Source: JAEUPI01 sp035499355
GTDB taxonomy: Bacteria > Pseudomonadota > Gammaproteobacteria > Burkholderiales > Burkholderiaceae_C
Length of the DNA: 64,000 nucleotides
Reading direction: 5' to 3'
Assembly (NCBI GenBank): GCA_035499355.1
Contig: DATJYZ010000134.1
Coordinates: forward strand, 1-64,000
The notes beneath the pieces were generated by a model. That model had not been told where the DNA came from. It saw nothing but the letters and a program-made list of their open reading frames with translations, and did no database searches. Positions within the stretch are counted from its first letter, which is position 1, and each line of letters starts with the position of its first letter. Shown piece by piece: positions 37,820 to 46,601 of the stretch. A program made the position numbers and the translations under genes.

Positions 37820-38806
37820 TCATGCCGCCGGCCAGTTGCCGGTGGCCTGCAGGAACGGCGAGCGCTGAGCCGGCCCCCAGCCGAGTGGCAGCGCGCCCTC
37901 GATGCGCCGCATCGCACGCACGCGGTGCCGCAGCACGCGTTGCGCGCCGGCGAAGGCCTCCACGTCGGGACCCTGCCAGACGATCCGGCTGTCCACCGAC
38001 AGCTGCACCAGTGCGCCACCATCGAAGTCGACGAACAGCAGCCCGGCGCGCGGGTGGACGCTCAGGTTGCCGAGCGTGTTGAAGAGGTTGTTGCCGGAGA
38101 AGTCGGGCACGACCAGCACCTGGTTGCCGCTGGCGTCGTGCTGGACGCGCACGAAGCCCGGCTTGCCGCCGCGGTGCGACACGTCGACGCCCTCTGCCAG
38201 GCCGCGGCCGAGCCGCTGCGGCGGCACGCTGCTGGCGATGAAGAAGGTGTCGGCCGCGGCCACGAGCGCCACGCCGGCGGCGTCGAGCCGATCGGCCTCG
38301 ACCACGCGCGCGGCGCCGGGCATCGGTGCCGCGGCCCAGCGCGCCTCGCGCGCCTGGATGTACTTGGGGCAGTTGCCGAAGCTCTGCCGCACGCCGATCT
38401 CGAAGCCGCTGGCGTGCACCATCGACACCACGCCGTTCATGCGGTTGCGCCGCCGCGTGTGCGGCTCGACGCCGAGCACGCCCAGCGATGCACCGACCCG
38501 CAATGCCGCCGCCAGCGGATCGGCCGGGTGCGGCAACGCGTCGACCGCCAGCGTCTGCGCGTCGGGCGTGCGCAGAAATCCCGGCGGCGCTGCCAGCAGC
38601 GACGCATGCGGCTGACCGTCAGCGTCGACGCTGCCGAGCAGCACGAACGGCAGCTTGCCGAACAGCTCACGGTGCGGCGCGGGCATGTGGTCGCGCACCA
38701 TCAGCGGCGCCACCTCGGCCAGCCGCTCGCGCGCGCCGACGCGCTGTTGCAGCGCCCGTTCGCCGGCATGAAAGGGATCGGAATCGAATGGGTGCATGGT
38801 CATCAT
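37820..38806 (-). CDS. Pyridoxamine 5'-phosphate oxidase-like flavin-binding protein
   Basis: A 328-residue cytoplasmic protein with two split-barrel flavin/nucleotide-binding folds. The first contains LPFVLLGSVDADGQPHASLL and the GFLRTPDAQTLAVDAL segment; the second contains DVSHRGGKPGFVRVQ and LVVPDFSGNNLFNTLGNLSV. Such proteins bind FMN or F420-like cofactors, and many are of unknown role. The cysteine in FGNCPKYIQ is conserved in this subfamily. Three clustered ATGs (38797, 38803, 38806) make the exact start uncertain. It diverges from the LysR gene at 38911, which is likely to regulate it. Confidence 0.82.
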   Translation of the reverse strand: MMTMHPFDSDPFHAGERALQQRVGARERLAEVAPLMVRDHMPAPHRELFGKLPFVLLGSVDADGQPHASLLAAPPGFLRTPDAQTLAVDALPHPADPLAAALRVGASLGVLGVEPHTRRRNRMNGVVSMVHASGFEIGVRQSFGNCPKYIQAREARWAAAPMPGAARVVEADRLDAAGVALVAAADTFFIASSVPPQRLGRGLAEGVDVSHRGGKPGFVRVQHDASGNQVLVVPDFSGNNLFNTLGNLSVHPRAGLLFVDFDGGALVQLSVDSRIVWQGPDVEAFAGAQRVLRHRVRAMRRIEGALPLGWGPAQRSPFLQATGNWPAA

Positions 38807-38910
38807 GGCCGCGATCGTGACCTTGCCGCCGCCCCGCCGCAACGCCGCCGCACACAGTGGATTGCTGCGTGCCGCGCAACAATGCCCGCAACCGCCTACC
38901 ATCGCGACCG

Positions 38911-39804
38911 ATGGACCAGCTCAAGGCGATGGCGACCTTCGTGCGCATTGCCGACGCCGGCGGCTTCAGCGCGGCGTCGCGCTCGCTCGACCTGTCGGTG
39001 CCGGCGGTCGTGCGCTCGCTGGCCGCGCTGGAGGCGCACCTCGGCGTGCGGCTGTTCAACCGCACCACGCGACGTGTCGCGCTGACCGAGGAAGGTCGTC
39101 TCTACCTCGAGCACTGCCGGCAGATCCTCGCCGCCGTCGACGACGCCGGGCGCGCGGTCAGCAGCGAGTCATCGGCCATCGCCGGTGCATTGAGGGTGAC
39201 CGCCCCCGTGATGTTCGGCCAGCTGCACGTCGCGCCGGCGGTGACCCGCTTCGTACAGCGCCACCGCGACGTGCAGATCGAACTGATCCTGACCGACCGG
39301 GTGGCTGGCCTGCTGGACGAAGGCTTCGACGTCGGCATCCGCATCGGCACGCTCGAAGACTCGTCGCTGGTTGCGCGGTCCCTCGGCGAGGTGCGCCGCC
39401 TGGTGGTCGCCAGCCCCGCCTACCTGCGCCGGCACGGCGTGCCCAGGCACCCGCGCGACCTGGCCAGGCACGAGTGCGTGCGCCTGTCGGGTGGCGCGCG
39501 GCAGTTGTCCTTCCACGAGGACGGCAAGGTATTCACGGTGCCGGTGCACGGCAGCCTGCGCTGCAACCTGGTGCCGGCGGTGGTCGATGCCTGCGTTGCC
39601 GGGCTCGGCTGCGGCGTGTTCATGTCGTACCAGGTCGACGCGCAGCTGCGTGCCGGCGCGCTCAAGGTCGTGCTGGCCGGCTTCGAGCCACCGCCGCGTC
39701 CGGTGAGCCTGCTGGTGCCGCATGCGCGCCTGCTGCCGGCGCGCACGCGCGCGTTCGTCGATGCGATGGTGCGCGAGTTGCGCGGTTTCAAGGGGCAGGC
39801 CTGA
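38911..39804 (+). CDS. LysR-family transcriptional regulator
   Basis: A 297-residue LysR regulator. The N-terminal helix-turn-helix is ATFVRIADAGGFSAASRSLD, followed by HLGVRLFNRTTRRVALTEEG and a two-lobed inducer-binding domain (GALRVTAPVMFGQLHVAPAV onward). Divergent from the flavin-binding protein gene (104-base gap) and convergent with the Bug receptor gene (14 bases between stops). Divergence suggests control of the flavin gene; the inducer is unknown. Confidence 0.93.
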   Translation: MDQLKAMATFVRIADAGGFSAASRSLDLSVPAVVRSLAALEAHLGVRLFNRTTRRVALTEEGRLYLEHCRQILAAVDDAGRAVSSESSAIAGALRVTAPVMFGQLHVAPAVTRFVQRHRDVQIELILTDRVAGLLDEGFDVGIRIGTLEDSSLVARSLGEVRRLVVASPAYLRRHGVPRHPRDLARHECVRLSGGARQLSFHEDGKVFTVPVHGSLRCNLVPAVVDACVAGLGCGVFMSYQVDAQLRAGALKVVLAGFEPPPRPVSLLVPHARLLPARTRAFVDAMVRELRGFKGQA

Positions 39805-39818
39805 GGCCCGCATAGGCC

Positions 39819-40784
39819 CTATTCGGCCTTCGCGCCCGACTCCTTCACCACCTTCGCCCACTTGACGATCTCGGCGGCCTGGTACTTCGCCAGCTCGTCG
39901 GGCGTCGACAGCCACGGCTCGAGGCCGAGCGCCTTCAGCTTGTCCTGCACGTCGGGCAGCGAGAACACGCGCTTCATCTCGCCGTTGAGCCTGGCGATCA
40001 CGTCCGGCGGTGTGCCCACCGGCGCGAACATCGCGAACCAGGTCGTCGCCTCGAAGCCCGGCACCGTCTCGGCCACCGTCGGCACGTCGGGCGCCGCGGG
40101 CGAGCGCGTGGCCGTGGTCTGGGCGATCGCCCGGATCTTGCCCTCCTTGGCCATCGGCAGTGCCGACGGCATGTTGTCGAACATCAGCTGGATCTGCCCA
40201 CCCACCAGGTCGGGAATCGCGAACTGCCGGCCCTTGTACGGCACATGCGTCATCTGCGTGCCGGTCATCGCCTTGAACAGCTCCCCCGACACGTGCACCG
40301 ACGAGCCGATGCCGGGCGATCCGAAGCTCAGCTTGTTGGGGTTTGCTTTCAGGTACGCGATCAGCTCGGCGACCGTCTTGACCGGCAGGTCGTTGGTCAC
40401 CACCAGCAGGTTCGGCGCCGATGCGACGTGACCCACCGGCGCGAAGTCCTTGACCATGTCGTACGGCATCTTCGCGTACAGCGCGCCGTTGATCGAGTGC
40501 GTGCCCACGGTGCCCATCACCAGCGTGTAGCCATCGGGCGGCGCCTTGGCGACGAAGTCGGCGCCAATGTTGCCGCCGGCGCCGGGCTTGTTGTCGACCA
40601 CGATCGGCTGACCCAGTTGGGCGCGCTCGCCGAACAGGCGCGCCAGGATGTCGGGCGCGCCGCCGCTCGGGAACGTCACCACCAGGCGGATCGGCTTGCT
40701 CGGATAGCTGCCCTGCGCGGCCGCGGATCCGACCAACCCGAGCAACGCGCCGATCACCAGCGCGATGCGACGAAGGAAGGTCAT
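39819..40784 (-). CDS. Bug/TctC-family periplasmic solute receptor 1
   Basis: A periplasmic binding protein of the tripartite tricarboxylate transporter family, 321 residues, with a signal peptide ending VGSAAAQ. The ATG at 40784 has AGGAGA upstream. Family marks are PSKPIRLVVTFPSGGAPDI, VVDNKPGAGGNIGADFVAK, the GSSVHVSGELFKAMTG segment and MTHVPYKGRQFAIPDLVGG. Partner permease genes tctA/tctB are absent here, as is usual for the large orphan Bug families of Burkholderiales. The ligand, probably a carboxylate, cannot be named. Confidence 0.93.
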   Translation of the reverse strand: MTFLRRIALVIGALLGLVGSAAAQGSYPSKPIRLVVTFPSGGAPDILARLFGERAQLGQPIVVDNKPGAGGNIGADFVAKAPPDGYTLVMGTVGTHSINGALYAKMPYDMVKDFAPVGHVASAPNLLVVTNDLPVKTVAELIAYLKANPNKLSFGSPGIGSSVHVSGELFKAMTGTQMTHVPYKGRQFAIPDLVGGQIQLMFDNMPSALPMAKEGKIRAIAQTTATRSPAAPDVPTVAETVPGFEATTWFAMFAPVGTPPDVIARLNGEMKRVFSLPDVQDKLKALGLEPWLSTPDELAKYQAAEIVKWAKVVKESGAKAE

Positions 40785-40878
40785 GGCGTCTCCTGCATGA
40801 GCGTGTGTTCGCGCTACCGGCGCGACGCGGCAGGATAGCCGAGCGACTGCAGCGTCGCGATCGGGATCAGCGCGCTCG

Positions 40879-42081
40879 TCAACGGTCTTTCGCGAGAGCG
40901 CGCTGCAGCCGCGGCAGCAGATCGCGCAGGCGCCCGACCGGCTCGTTGGCGAACACCAGGCGCAGATAGCGCGCGCAGTCGTCCTCGCCCCAGTTTTCCA
41001 TCGAGGTGGCCGCCACGCCATGCCGCAACACGGCCGCCGATGCCTGCGCGCCGGTGAGGCCGCGCGGCGCCATGTCGATCAACAGCGACCAGCCGCCGTG
41101 CGCGGGCACCACGGCGAACTCCGGAGCGAGCGCGCTCACGATGGCGTCGTGCCGCTGCTGCCAGGTAACGACGCAGCGGGCGATGCCATCGTCGGGCGCC
41201 TCGATCGCCGCGGCCACTGCCTGTTGCGCGATGCCGACCGGACACACGACGTTGGAGATCGCGACGCGGCCGATCGCCTCGGCCGCCTGCAGCGGACACA
41301 CCACCCAGCCGACGCGCCAGCCGATCATGCGGTACTCCTTCGACGCTGCGCCGACGGTCACCGTGCGCTCGCGCATGCCCGGAAACTGCGCCGGGTGCCA
41401 ATGCGGCACGCCGTCGAACAGCAGGCGCTCCATCGCGCTGTCGTAGACCATCCAGGCGTCGGCCGCGACGCACGCGGCGCACACGGCGGCCCATTCGTCG
41501 CGGGCGAGCACGGCGCCGCTCGGCATCGACGGACTCATCATCAGGAACGCGCGGGTGCGCAGGCTCACCGCGCCGGCCAGCGTCGACGTGTCCAGGCGCC
41601 AGCCGGCGTGGCCGGGCACCAGGCGGACGAAGCGCGGCACGCCGCCGGCCAGCCGCACGCGGTTGATCAGGCCGACGTAGGTGGGGCTGGTCAGCACCAC
41701 CTCGTCGCCGGGCTCGATCAGCGCCAGCAGCGCGTTGAGCACGCCGCTCAGGCCGCCGGCCGAGATGAAGCATTGCCGCCGCCAGTCGAGGCTGCCGTCG
41801 GTGTAGCCGCCGCTGCGCTCGACCAGCCGCGTCGCGGCTTGCCGCAGGCGGTCGTGGCCGAAGAACGGCAGGTAACTGTTGGCATCGTCGTCGTCGACCG
41901 CCGCGCGCGTGGCCTGCAGCGCCTCGCGCGGCGGCGCGAGGTCGGTGTCGAGGTTCTCCAGCCGCAGCACCGAGGGGTCGCGCAGCGCGTCGGCGGCGTC
42001 GCCCATGCGCTCGACGCCGATCGGCGTCATCGCCAGGGTGCGTGCGCCGGGCTGCGGCCCCGCGGTGGAAGACGTCGTCAT
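40879..42081 (-). CDS. PLP-dependent aminotransferase, class I/II
   Basis: A fold-type I PLP enzyme of 400 residues. The Schiff-base lysine is Lys248 in GAASKEYRMIGWRVGW, preceded by the MMSPSMPSGAVLARDEW loop (the usual NPxNP is altered to SPSMPS) and VYDSAMERLLFDG, which holds the aspartate that contacts the pyridine nitrogen. The C-terminal arginine is in ARYLRLVFA. A GGGAG site precedes the ATG. The substrate is unclear. It is divergent from the DGPF/ECF42 pair, with a 140-base gap. Confidence 0.88.
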   Translation of the reverse strand: MTTSSTAGPQPGARTLAMTPIGVERMGDAADALRDPSVLRLENLDTDLAPPREALQATRAAVDDDDANSYLPFFGHDRLRQAATRLVERSGGYTDGSLDWRRQCFISAGGLSGVLNALLALIEPGDEVVLTSPTYVGLINRVRLAGGVPRFVRLVPGHAGWRLDTSTLAGAVSLRTRAFLMMSPSMPSGAVLARDEWAAVCAACVAADAWMVYDSAMERLLFDGVPHWHPAQFPGMRERTVTVGAASKEYRMIGWRVGWVVCPLQAAEAIGRVAISNVVCPVGIAQQAVAAAIEAPDDGIARCVVTWQQRHDAIVSALAPEFAVVPAHGGWSLLIDMAPRGLTGAQASAAVLRHGVAATSMENWGEDDCARYLRLVFANEPVGRLRDLLPRLQRALAKDR

Positions 42082-42221
42082 GGATGGAGCTCCCGCCTGG
42101 TCGCGGGCGGTGGCGACCGGTTTGTACGATCATCGGCTCGACCGTTGTCGAAACGACGGCCCGCCGCACGACATTGTCCAGGCGAGGCACTCCCGCACCG
42201 CCGCCATCTTGGAGCACCGAC

Positions 42222-42569
42222 ATGGAATACATGCTGATGATCTATTCCGACCCCGAAGGCTTCGACAAGCTGCCGGCCTCGCAGCAGGCCGAAGGCATGG
42301 CCGCCTACGGCGCCTACCACCAGGCGCTGCAGAAGGCCGGCGTGCTGAAAAACAGCAACCGGCTGCGGCCCGCATCGGCAGCCACGACGGTGCGCCTGCA
42401 GTCGGGCAAGACGCAGGTGCTCGACGGCCCGTATGCCGAGACCCGCGAGCAGCTCGGTGGCTACTTCCTGATCGACGTGCCCGACCTCGACGCGGCGATC
42501 TCGTGGGCCGCGCGCTGCCCTGGTGCCGCGCACGGCATCGTCGAGGTGCGGCCGGTCTGGGCGATGTGA
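42222..42569 (+). CDS. YCII-related DGPF protein, partner of the ECF42-like sigma
   Basis: A 115-residue protein of the YCII/DGPF family. It begins MEYMLMIYSDPEGFDKLPAS and contains the defining DGPYAE motif followed by TREQLGGYFLIDVPDLDAAI. Members are small dimeric alpha-beta proteins, often encoded beside ECF42-group sigma factors and thought to be their targets; the chemistry is not known. Its stop codon overlaps the GTG of the next gene (GTGA), so the pair is translationally coupled. Confidence 0.88.
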   Translation: MEYMLMIYSDPEGFDKLPASQQAEGMAAYGAYHQALQKAGVLKNSNRLRPASAATTVRLQSGKTQVLDGPYAETREQLGGYFLIDVPDLDAAISWAARCPGAAHGIVEVRPVWAM

Positions 42570-43822
42570 CCTCGGTGGCGGCCGACGACGACGCGGCCCG
42601 CGCCGCCGAGGCGGCGGCGCGGCGCAGCTACAGCAAGCTGATCGCGTTTCTCGCCGCGCGCACGCGCGACGTCGCCGGCGCCGAAGATGCGTTGTCCGAA
42701 GCGCTGACCGTCGCACTCACCGAGTGGCCGGTGGGCGGGGTGCCCCACACCCCCGACGCCTGGCTGCTCACCGTGGCGCGCCGCAAGCTGGTCGACGCGC
42801 TGCGCCGTCGCCGCCTCGACGAGCAAGCCTCCGAGCACCTGCAATGGCTGACCGAGCTGCAGATGGGCGACGACGACGGCGAGCCGGCGTGGCCCGATCG
42901 CCGCCTCGGGCTGCTGTTCGCCTGCGCGCATCCAGGCATCGCGCCCGAACTGCACGCCCCGCTGATGCTGCAGGTGGTGCTGGGCTTCGACGCGGCGACC
43001 ATCGCGTCGGCATTCCTGGTCGCGCCGGCGACGATGGCGCAGCGCCTGGTGCGCGCCAAGACCAAGATCCGCCAGGCCGGCATCGGCTTCGAAGTGCCGC
43101 AGGGCGACGCGCTGCGCGAGCGCCTCGGCACCGTGCTCGATGCGATCTACGCGGCCTATGCCGAGGGCTGGTCCGACCCCGAAGGCGTCGATGCGCGGCG
43201 GCGCAACCTGGCCGACGAGGCGATCTGGCTGGGCCGTCTGGTGGCCTCGCTGCTGCCCGATGAGGGCGAGGCACTCGGCCTGCTGTCGCTGATGCTGCAT
43301 GCGCACGCGCGGCGCGATGCGCGACGCGACGCAGCGGGCGACTACGTGCCGCTCAGCGAACAGACGCCGTCGCTGTGGGACGCACCGCTGATCGACGAGG
43401 CCGAGTCGCTGCTGCACCGGGCCAACCGCTGTGCCGGCGCGCCCGGCCGCTACCAGCTCGAGGCCGCGGTGCAATCGGCGCACGCGATGCGCCGGCTGAC
43501 GGGCCGCGTGGATTGGCCCTCGATCGAGCGCTTGTACGATGCGTTGTGCGAGCTCACCGGCTCGCCGGTGGCGGCGCTCAACCGCGCGGTCGCGCTGGCC
43601 GAGACCCATGGGCCGGCTGCCGGCCTGGCCGCGCTCGACCTGTTGGCCGCCGATCCGCGCCTGGCCGACTACCAGCCGCACTGGGCCGCACGCGCCGAAC
43701 TGCTGGCGCGCAGTGGCGCCATCGATGCCGCACGCCAGGCCTACGAACAGGCGATCGGGCTGGAGCGCGAGCCCGCGGTGCGGCGCTACCTGCAACAGCG
43801 CGCCGGCGCACTCACGGCTTGA
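42566..43822 (+). CDS. ECF42-like sigma factor with C-terminal TPR-like extension
   Basis: A sigma-70 family protein of 418 residues, over twice the length of a plain ECF factor. Residues about 20-180 hold sigma regions 2 and 4 (GAEDALSEALTVALTEWPVG, TPDAWLLTVARRKLVDALRR and VAPATMAQRLVRAKTKIRQA). The rest is helical, with RLYDALCELTGSPVAALNRA and a repeat-like end ALDLLAADPRLADYQPHWAA. This matches the described ECF42 group, in which a C-terminal TPR extension replaces a separate anti-sigma factor and a DGPF gene lies adjacent. The GTG at 42566 overlaps the DGPF stop. Its last 11 bases overlap the convergent LysR gene. Confidence 0.9.
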   Translation: MTSVAADDDAARAAEAAARRSYSKLIAFLAARTRDVAGAEDALSEALTVALTEWPVGGVPHTPDAWLLTVARRKLVDALRRRRLDEQASEHLQWLTELQMGDDDGEPAWPDRRLGLLFACAHPGIAPELHAPLMLQVVLGFDAATIASAFLVAPATMAQRLVRAKTKIRQAGIGFEVPQGDALRERLGTVLDAIYAAYAEGWSDPEGVDARRRNLADEAIWLGRLVASLLPDEGEALGLLSLMLHAHARRDARRDAAGDYVPLSEQTPSLWDAPLIDEAESLLHRANRCAGAPGRYQLEAAVQSAHAMRRLTGRVDWPSIERLYDALCELTGSPVAALNRAVALAETHGPAAGLAALDLLAADPRLADYQPHWAARAELLARSGAIDAARQAYEQAIGLEREPAVRRYLQQRAGALTA

Positions 43823-44687
43823 CCGGCTGGCGCGCCGCCGCGCTGGCGATCTTGCGCAGGGCCAGCAGCGCGGCCGACGGGTCGGCCGCGCGCCAGATGA
43901 GTGGCGTGGTCAGCTGGCCGTGCACCTTCGGTAGCGCATAGCGTGCCACCACGGCGTGCTGCACCGTGTCGAGCACCGACTCCGGCACCAGCGCGACGCC
44001 GGTGCCCGACGCGACGCAGGCGACGATCGCGTGATACGAACTCAGCTCGAGCACGCGCACCGACGCCAAGCGGGTGCGGCCCAGCCAGTGCTGCAGCACG
44101 CGGCGGTACGCGCAGCCGCTGGGGAATGCGATCACCGAATCGCCCTCGACGTCGTCGGGGCGGCGGATCGGCGCGTGGTCGAGCGACGCGATCACCGCCA
44201 GCCGCTCACGGAACAGCCGCTCGGCCACCAGCTCCTTGCTCGAAGGCACTTCGGCGACGAACGCGGCCTCGATGCGGCGCTCGAGCACCGCGGCGGTCAG
44301 CGCGTCGTTGGTACCGGTGATCAGCTCGACCCGCACGTCCGGATACGCCTTGTGGTACGCCGCCAGCACGCGTGGCAGCCGGCTCGCCGCCGTGCTCTCG
44401 AGCGAGCCGAGCCGCAGCACGCCGCGCGGTGGCGCCTTCGACACCGCGCCGATCGCCTCGGCCGACAACCGCAGCAGCTTGTCGGCGTAGCCCAGCAGGT
44501 GCTCGCCGCTGGGCGACAGGAACAGGCGCTGCTTGTCGCGCACGAACAGCTGCGCGCCGACCGACTGCTCCAACTGTCTGACGCGGGTGGAGATGTTCGA
44601 CGGCACGCGGTGCAGCTTGTGCGCGGCGCGCGCGATGCCACCCTCTTCGGCCACGGTCTTGAAGATGTGCAGATCGGAGAGATCCAT
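43812..44687 (-). CDS. LysR-family regulator of the CMD-MFS operon
   Basis: A 291-residue LysR protein with the N-terminal helix-turn-helix FKTVAEEGGIARAAHKLHRV, then VGAQLFVRDKQRLFLSPSGE and a LysR substrate-binding domain (GVLRLGSLESTAASRLP onward). It diverges from the decarboxylase-like gene over only 70 bases that contain the perfect dyad TTCTCGA-T-TCGAGAA. It therefore very likely controls both its own gene and the two genes opposite. It overlaps the ECF42 3' end by 11 bases. Confidence 0.94.
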   Translation of the reverse strand: MDLSDLHIFKTVAEEGGIARAAHKLHRVPSNISTRVRQLEQSVGAQLFVRDKQRLFLSPSGEHLLGYADKLLRLSAEAIGAVSKAPPRGVLRLGSLESTAASRLPRVLAAYHKAYPDVRVELITGTNDALTAAVLERRIEAAFVAEVPSSKELVAERLFRERLAVIASLDHAPIRRPDDVEGDSVIAFPSGCAYRRVLQHWLGRTRLASVRVLELSSYHAIVACVASGTGVALVPESVLDTVQHAVVARYALPKVHGQLTTPLIWRAADPSAALLALRKIASAAARQPVKP

Positions 44688-44693
44688 GCGCTG

Positions 44694-44708
44694 TTCTCGA
44701 TTCGAGAA
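44694..44708. promoter_or_regulatory. Probable LysR operator (T-N11-A dyad)
   Basis: TTCTCGATTCGAGAA is a perfect palindrome of two seven-base arms around a single T, with the T-N11-A core that LysR proteins bind. It starts seven bases before the LysR start and ends 49 bases before the CMD gene start, in the divergent gap. Confidence 0.65.
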
Positions 44709-44757
44709 TGGTCGTAGCTATTTTATTCAGCATCCAAGATGGCGCGGGGTCGTTAGC

Positions 44758-45360
44758 ATGGGGCCCATGACCAACCCCGCCACACCCCCCGACATGCACG
44801 ACCGGTTGCCGCCACTGGCGCGCGAGCAGATGGACGCGGCACAGCGCGCCGCCGCCGACGAGCTGATCGCCGGTCCGCGCAAAGGCGTCAAGGGCCCGTT
44901 CATCGCACTGCTGCGCAGTCCCGAGCTGCTGGCGCGCGCGCAGAAGGTCGGCGAGTACCTGCGCTTCAACAGCGCGCTGCCGGCCCGCCTGAGCGAGTTC
45001 GCGACGCTGCTGGTGTCGCGCGCCTGGACCCAGCAGTTCGAATGGTCGGTGCACGTGCCGCTGGCGCTCAAGGCCGGCACCAGCCTCGCCACCATTGCCG
45101 CACTGCGCGAGGGCCGGCGCCCGGCCGACCTGTCCGACGACGAAGCGCTGGTGTACGACTTCGCGACCGAGCTGATGGCGCACCACGGCGTCGACGACGA
45201 CACCTACGCGCGCTGCGTGAAGCGCCTCGGCGAGCACGGCACCATCGACCTGGTGAGCACGATCGGCTACTTCGTCTGGATCTCGATGGTGCTCAACGTC
45301 GCACACACGCCGGGCGACGCGCCCGAAGGCGTCGGGGCGCTGCCGCCGCTGCCGCGATGA
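44758..45360 (+). CDS. Carboxymuconolactone decarboxylase-like protein
   Basis: A 200-residue protein of the CMD/AhpD fold, with RKGVKGPFIALLRSPELLAR, the SEFATLLVSRAWTQQFEWSV core and a final SMVLNVAHTPGD. The CxxC pair of AhpD-type peroxidase reductases is missing, so a decarboxylase or an unassigned hydrolytic/isomerase role is more likely than peroxide reduction. An ATG three codons later is an alternative start. The stop overlaps the start of the MFS gene (ATGA), so they form a two-gene operon under the adjacent LysR. Confidence 0.85.
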   Translation: MGPMTNPATPPDMHDRLPPLAREQMDAAQRAAADELIAGPRKGVKGPFIALLRSPELLARAQKVGEYLRFNSALPARLSEFATLLVSRAWTQQFEWSVHVPLALKAGTSLATIAALREGRRPADLSDDEALVYDFATELMAHHGVDDDTYARCVKRLGEHGTIDLVSTIGYFVWISMVLNVAHTPGDAPEGVGALPPLPR

Positions 45361-46601
45361 GCGGCGGCCGCGCGGCGCCGGCCAGCGCGGCGCTGCGTCC
45401 GTGGCCGCTGGCGATCGGCGGCGCGCTCAGCATGGCGTCGGCCAACGGCATCGACCGCTTCATCTACACGCCGATCCTGCCGGTGATGGCACAGGCGCTC
45501 GGCCTCACCGCCTCGCGGGCGGGCCTGATCGCGTCGGCCAACTACCTCGGCTACCTGCTGGGCGCCGTGTTCGCGGCCCGCCCCGACCTGCCGGGCTCGC
45601 GCCGGCGCTGGCTGCTCGGCGCACTGGCCACGAGCGCGGTCTGCACCGCGGGCATGGCGGTGGCGCCGCTGTTGGGCGTGATGCTGGCGCTGCGCCTGGC
45701 CAGCGGCTTTGCCGGCGCGGTGGCGATCGTGATGGCGATCGCGCTGGTGGTCGAGCGGCTGTCGAGCGCCGGCCGCGGCGAGCTCGGCGCCGTCCATTTC
45801 GCCGGTGTCGGCGTCGGCATCGTCGTCTCGGCACTGATCGTCGCCGGCCTGCGGGCCGCCGGCTTCGACTGGCGCGCGATGTGGCTGTGTGCCGGTGCCA
45901 CCTCGCTGTGCGGCCTCGCCGTGGTGGCGGCATCGATCGGCCCGGCCGGCGACGCGCCCTCGGCGGTGGTGGCGCGCCGCGATATCGCGCCGGTCGGCGC
46001 GGCGTTCCGCCGCCTGATCGCGGCCAACACGCTGAGCGCATTCGGCTACGTGATCACCGCCACCTTCATCGTCGCGCTGGTGCGCGGTTCGCCGCAGCTC
46101 AAGAACCTCGAGGCGTCGATCTGGGTGGTGTTCGGCCTCGCGGCCGCGCCGTCGGTGGCGCTGTGGATGGCGGTCGCGCGGCGCCACGACGTGTTCCGCG
46201 CGTTCGCGGTCGTCTGCGGTGTCGAGGCGATCGGCGTGATCGCCAGCGTGCTGTGGCTGGAGCCTGCCGGCACCCTCGTCGCGGCGCTCTGCGTCGGCGG
46301 CTCGTTCATGGGCACCACCGCGCTCGGCATGCTCGGCGCGCGCGCGCTGACCCATGGCGACTCGCGACGCCCGGTGGCGCTGATGACCGCGGGCTTCGGC
46401 GTCGGCCAGATGGTCGGCCCCACCTTCGCGGGCATCGCGCGCGATGCCTCGGGCACCTTCGTGCTGCCGTCGCTGTGTGCCGCGGCGTGCCTGCTGCTGG
46501 CCTCGTGGCTGGCGCTGCGCGCCGGCGCGGGGGCCGGTCGACCCGTGCGCGTCGCGGCGCCCGCTCGTGCGCCATCGGACCTGCGGGATCAGAACGAGTA
46601 G
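45357..46601 (+). CDS. YbfB/YjiJ-family MFS transporter
   Basis: A 414-residue membrane transporter with about 12 hydrophobic segments. The first, GALSMASANGIDRFIYTPIL, followed by PVMAQALGLTASRAGLIASANYLGYLLG in the next helix pair, is characteristic of the YbfB/YjiJ group. Partway through is HFAGVGVGIVVSALIVAGLR. Substrate unknown, but co-translation with the CMD-like protein suggests uptake or export of the compound that protein acts on. Its 3' end overlaps the convergent fadL-like gene by 13 bases. Confidence 0.9.
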   Translation: MSGGRAAPASAALRPWPLAIGGALSMASANGIDRFIYTPILPVMAQALGLTASRAGLIASANYLGYLLGAVFAARPDLPGSRRRWLLGALATSAVCTAGMAVAPLLGVMLALRLASGFAGAVAIVMAIALVVERLSSAGRGELGAVHFAGVGVGIVVSALIVAGLRAAGFDWRAMWLCAGATSLCGLAVVAASIGPAGDAPSAVVARRDIAPVGAAFRRLIAANTLSAFGYVITATFIVALVRGSPQLKNLEASIWVVFGLAAAPSVALWMAVARRHDVFRAFAVVCGVEAIGVIASVLWLEPAGTLVAALCVGGSFMGTTALGMLGARALTHGDSRRPVALMTAGFGVGQMVGPTFAGIARDASGTFVLPSLCAAACLLLASWLALRAGAGAGRPVRVAAPARAPSDLRDQNE

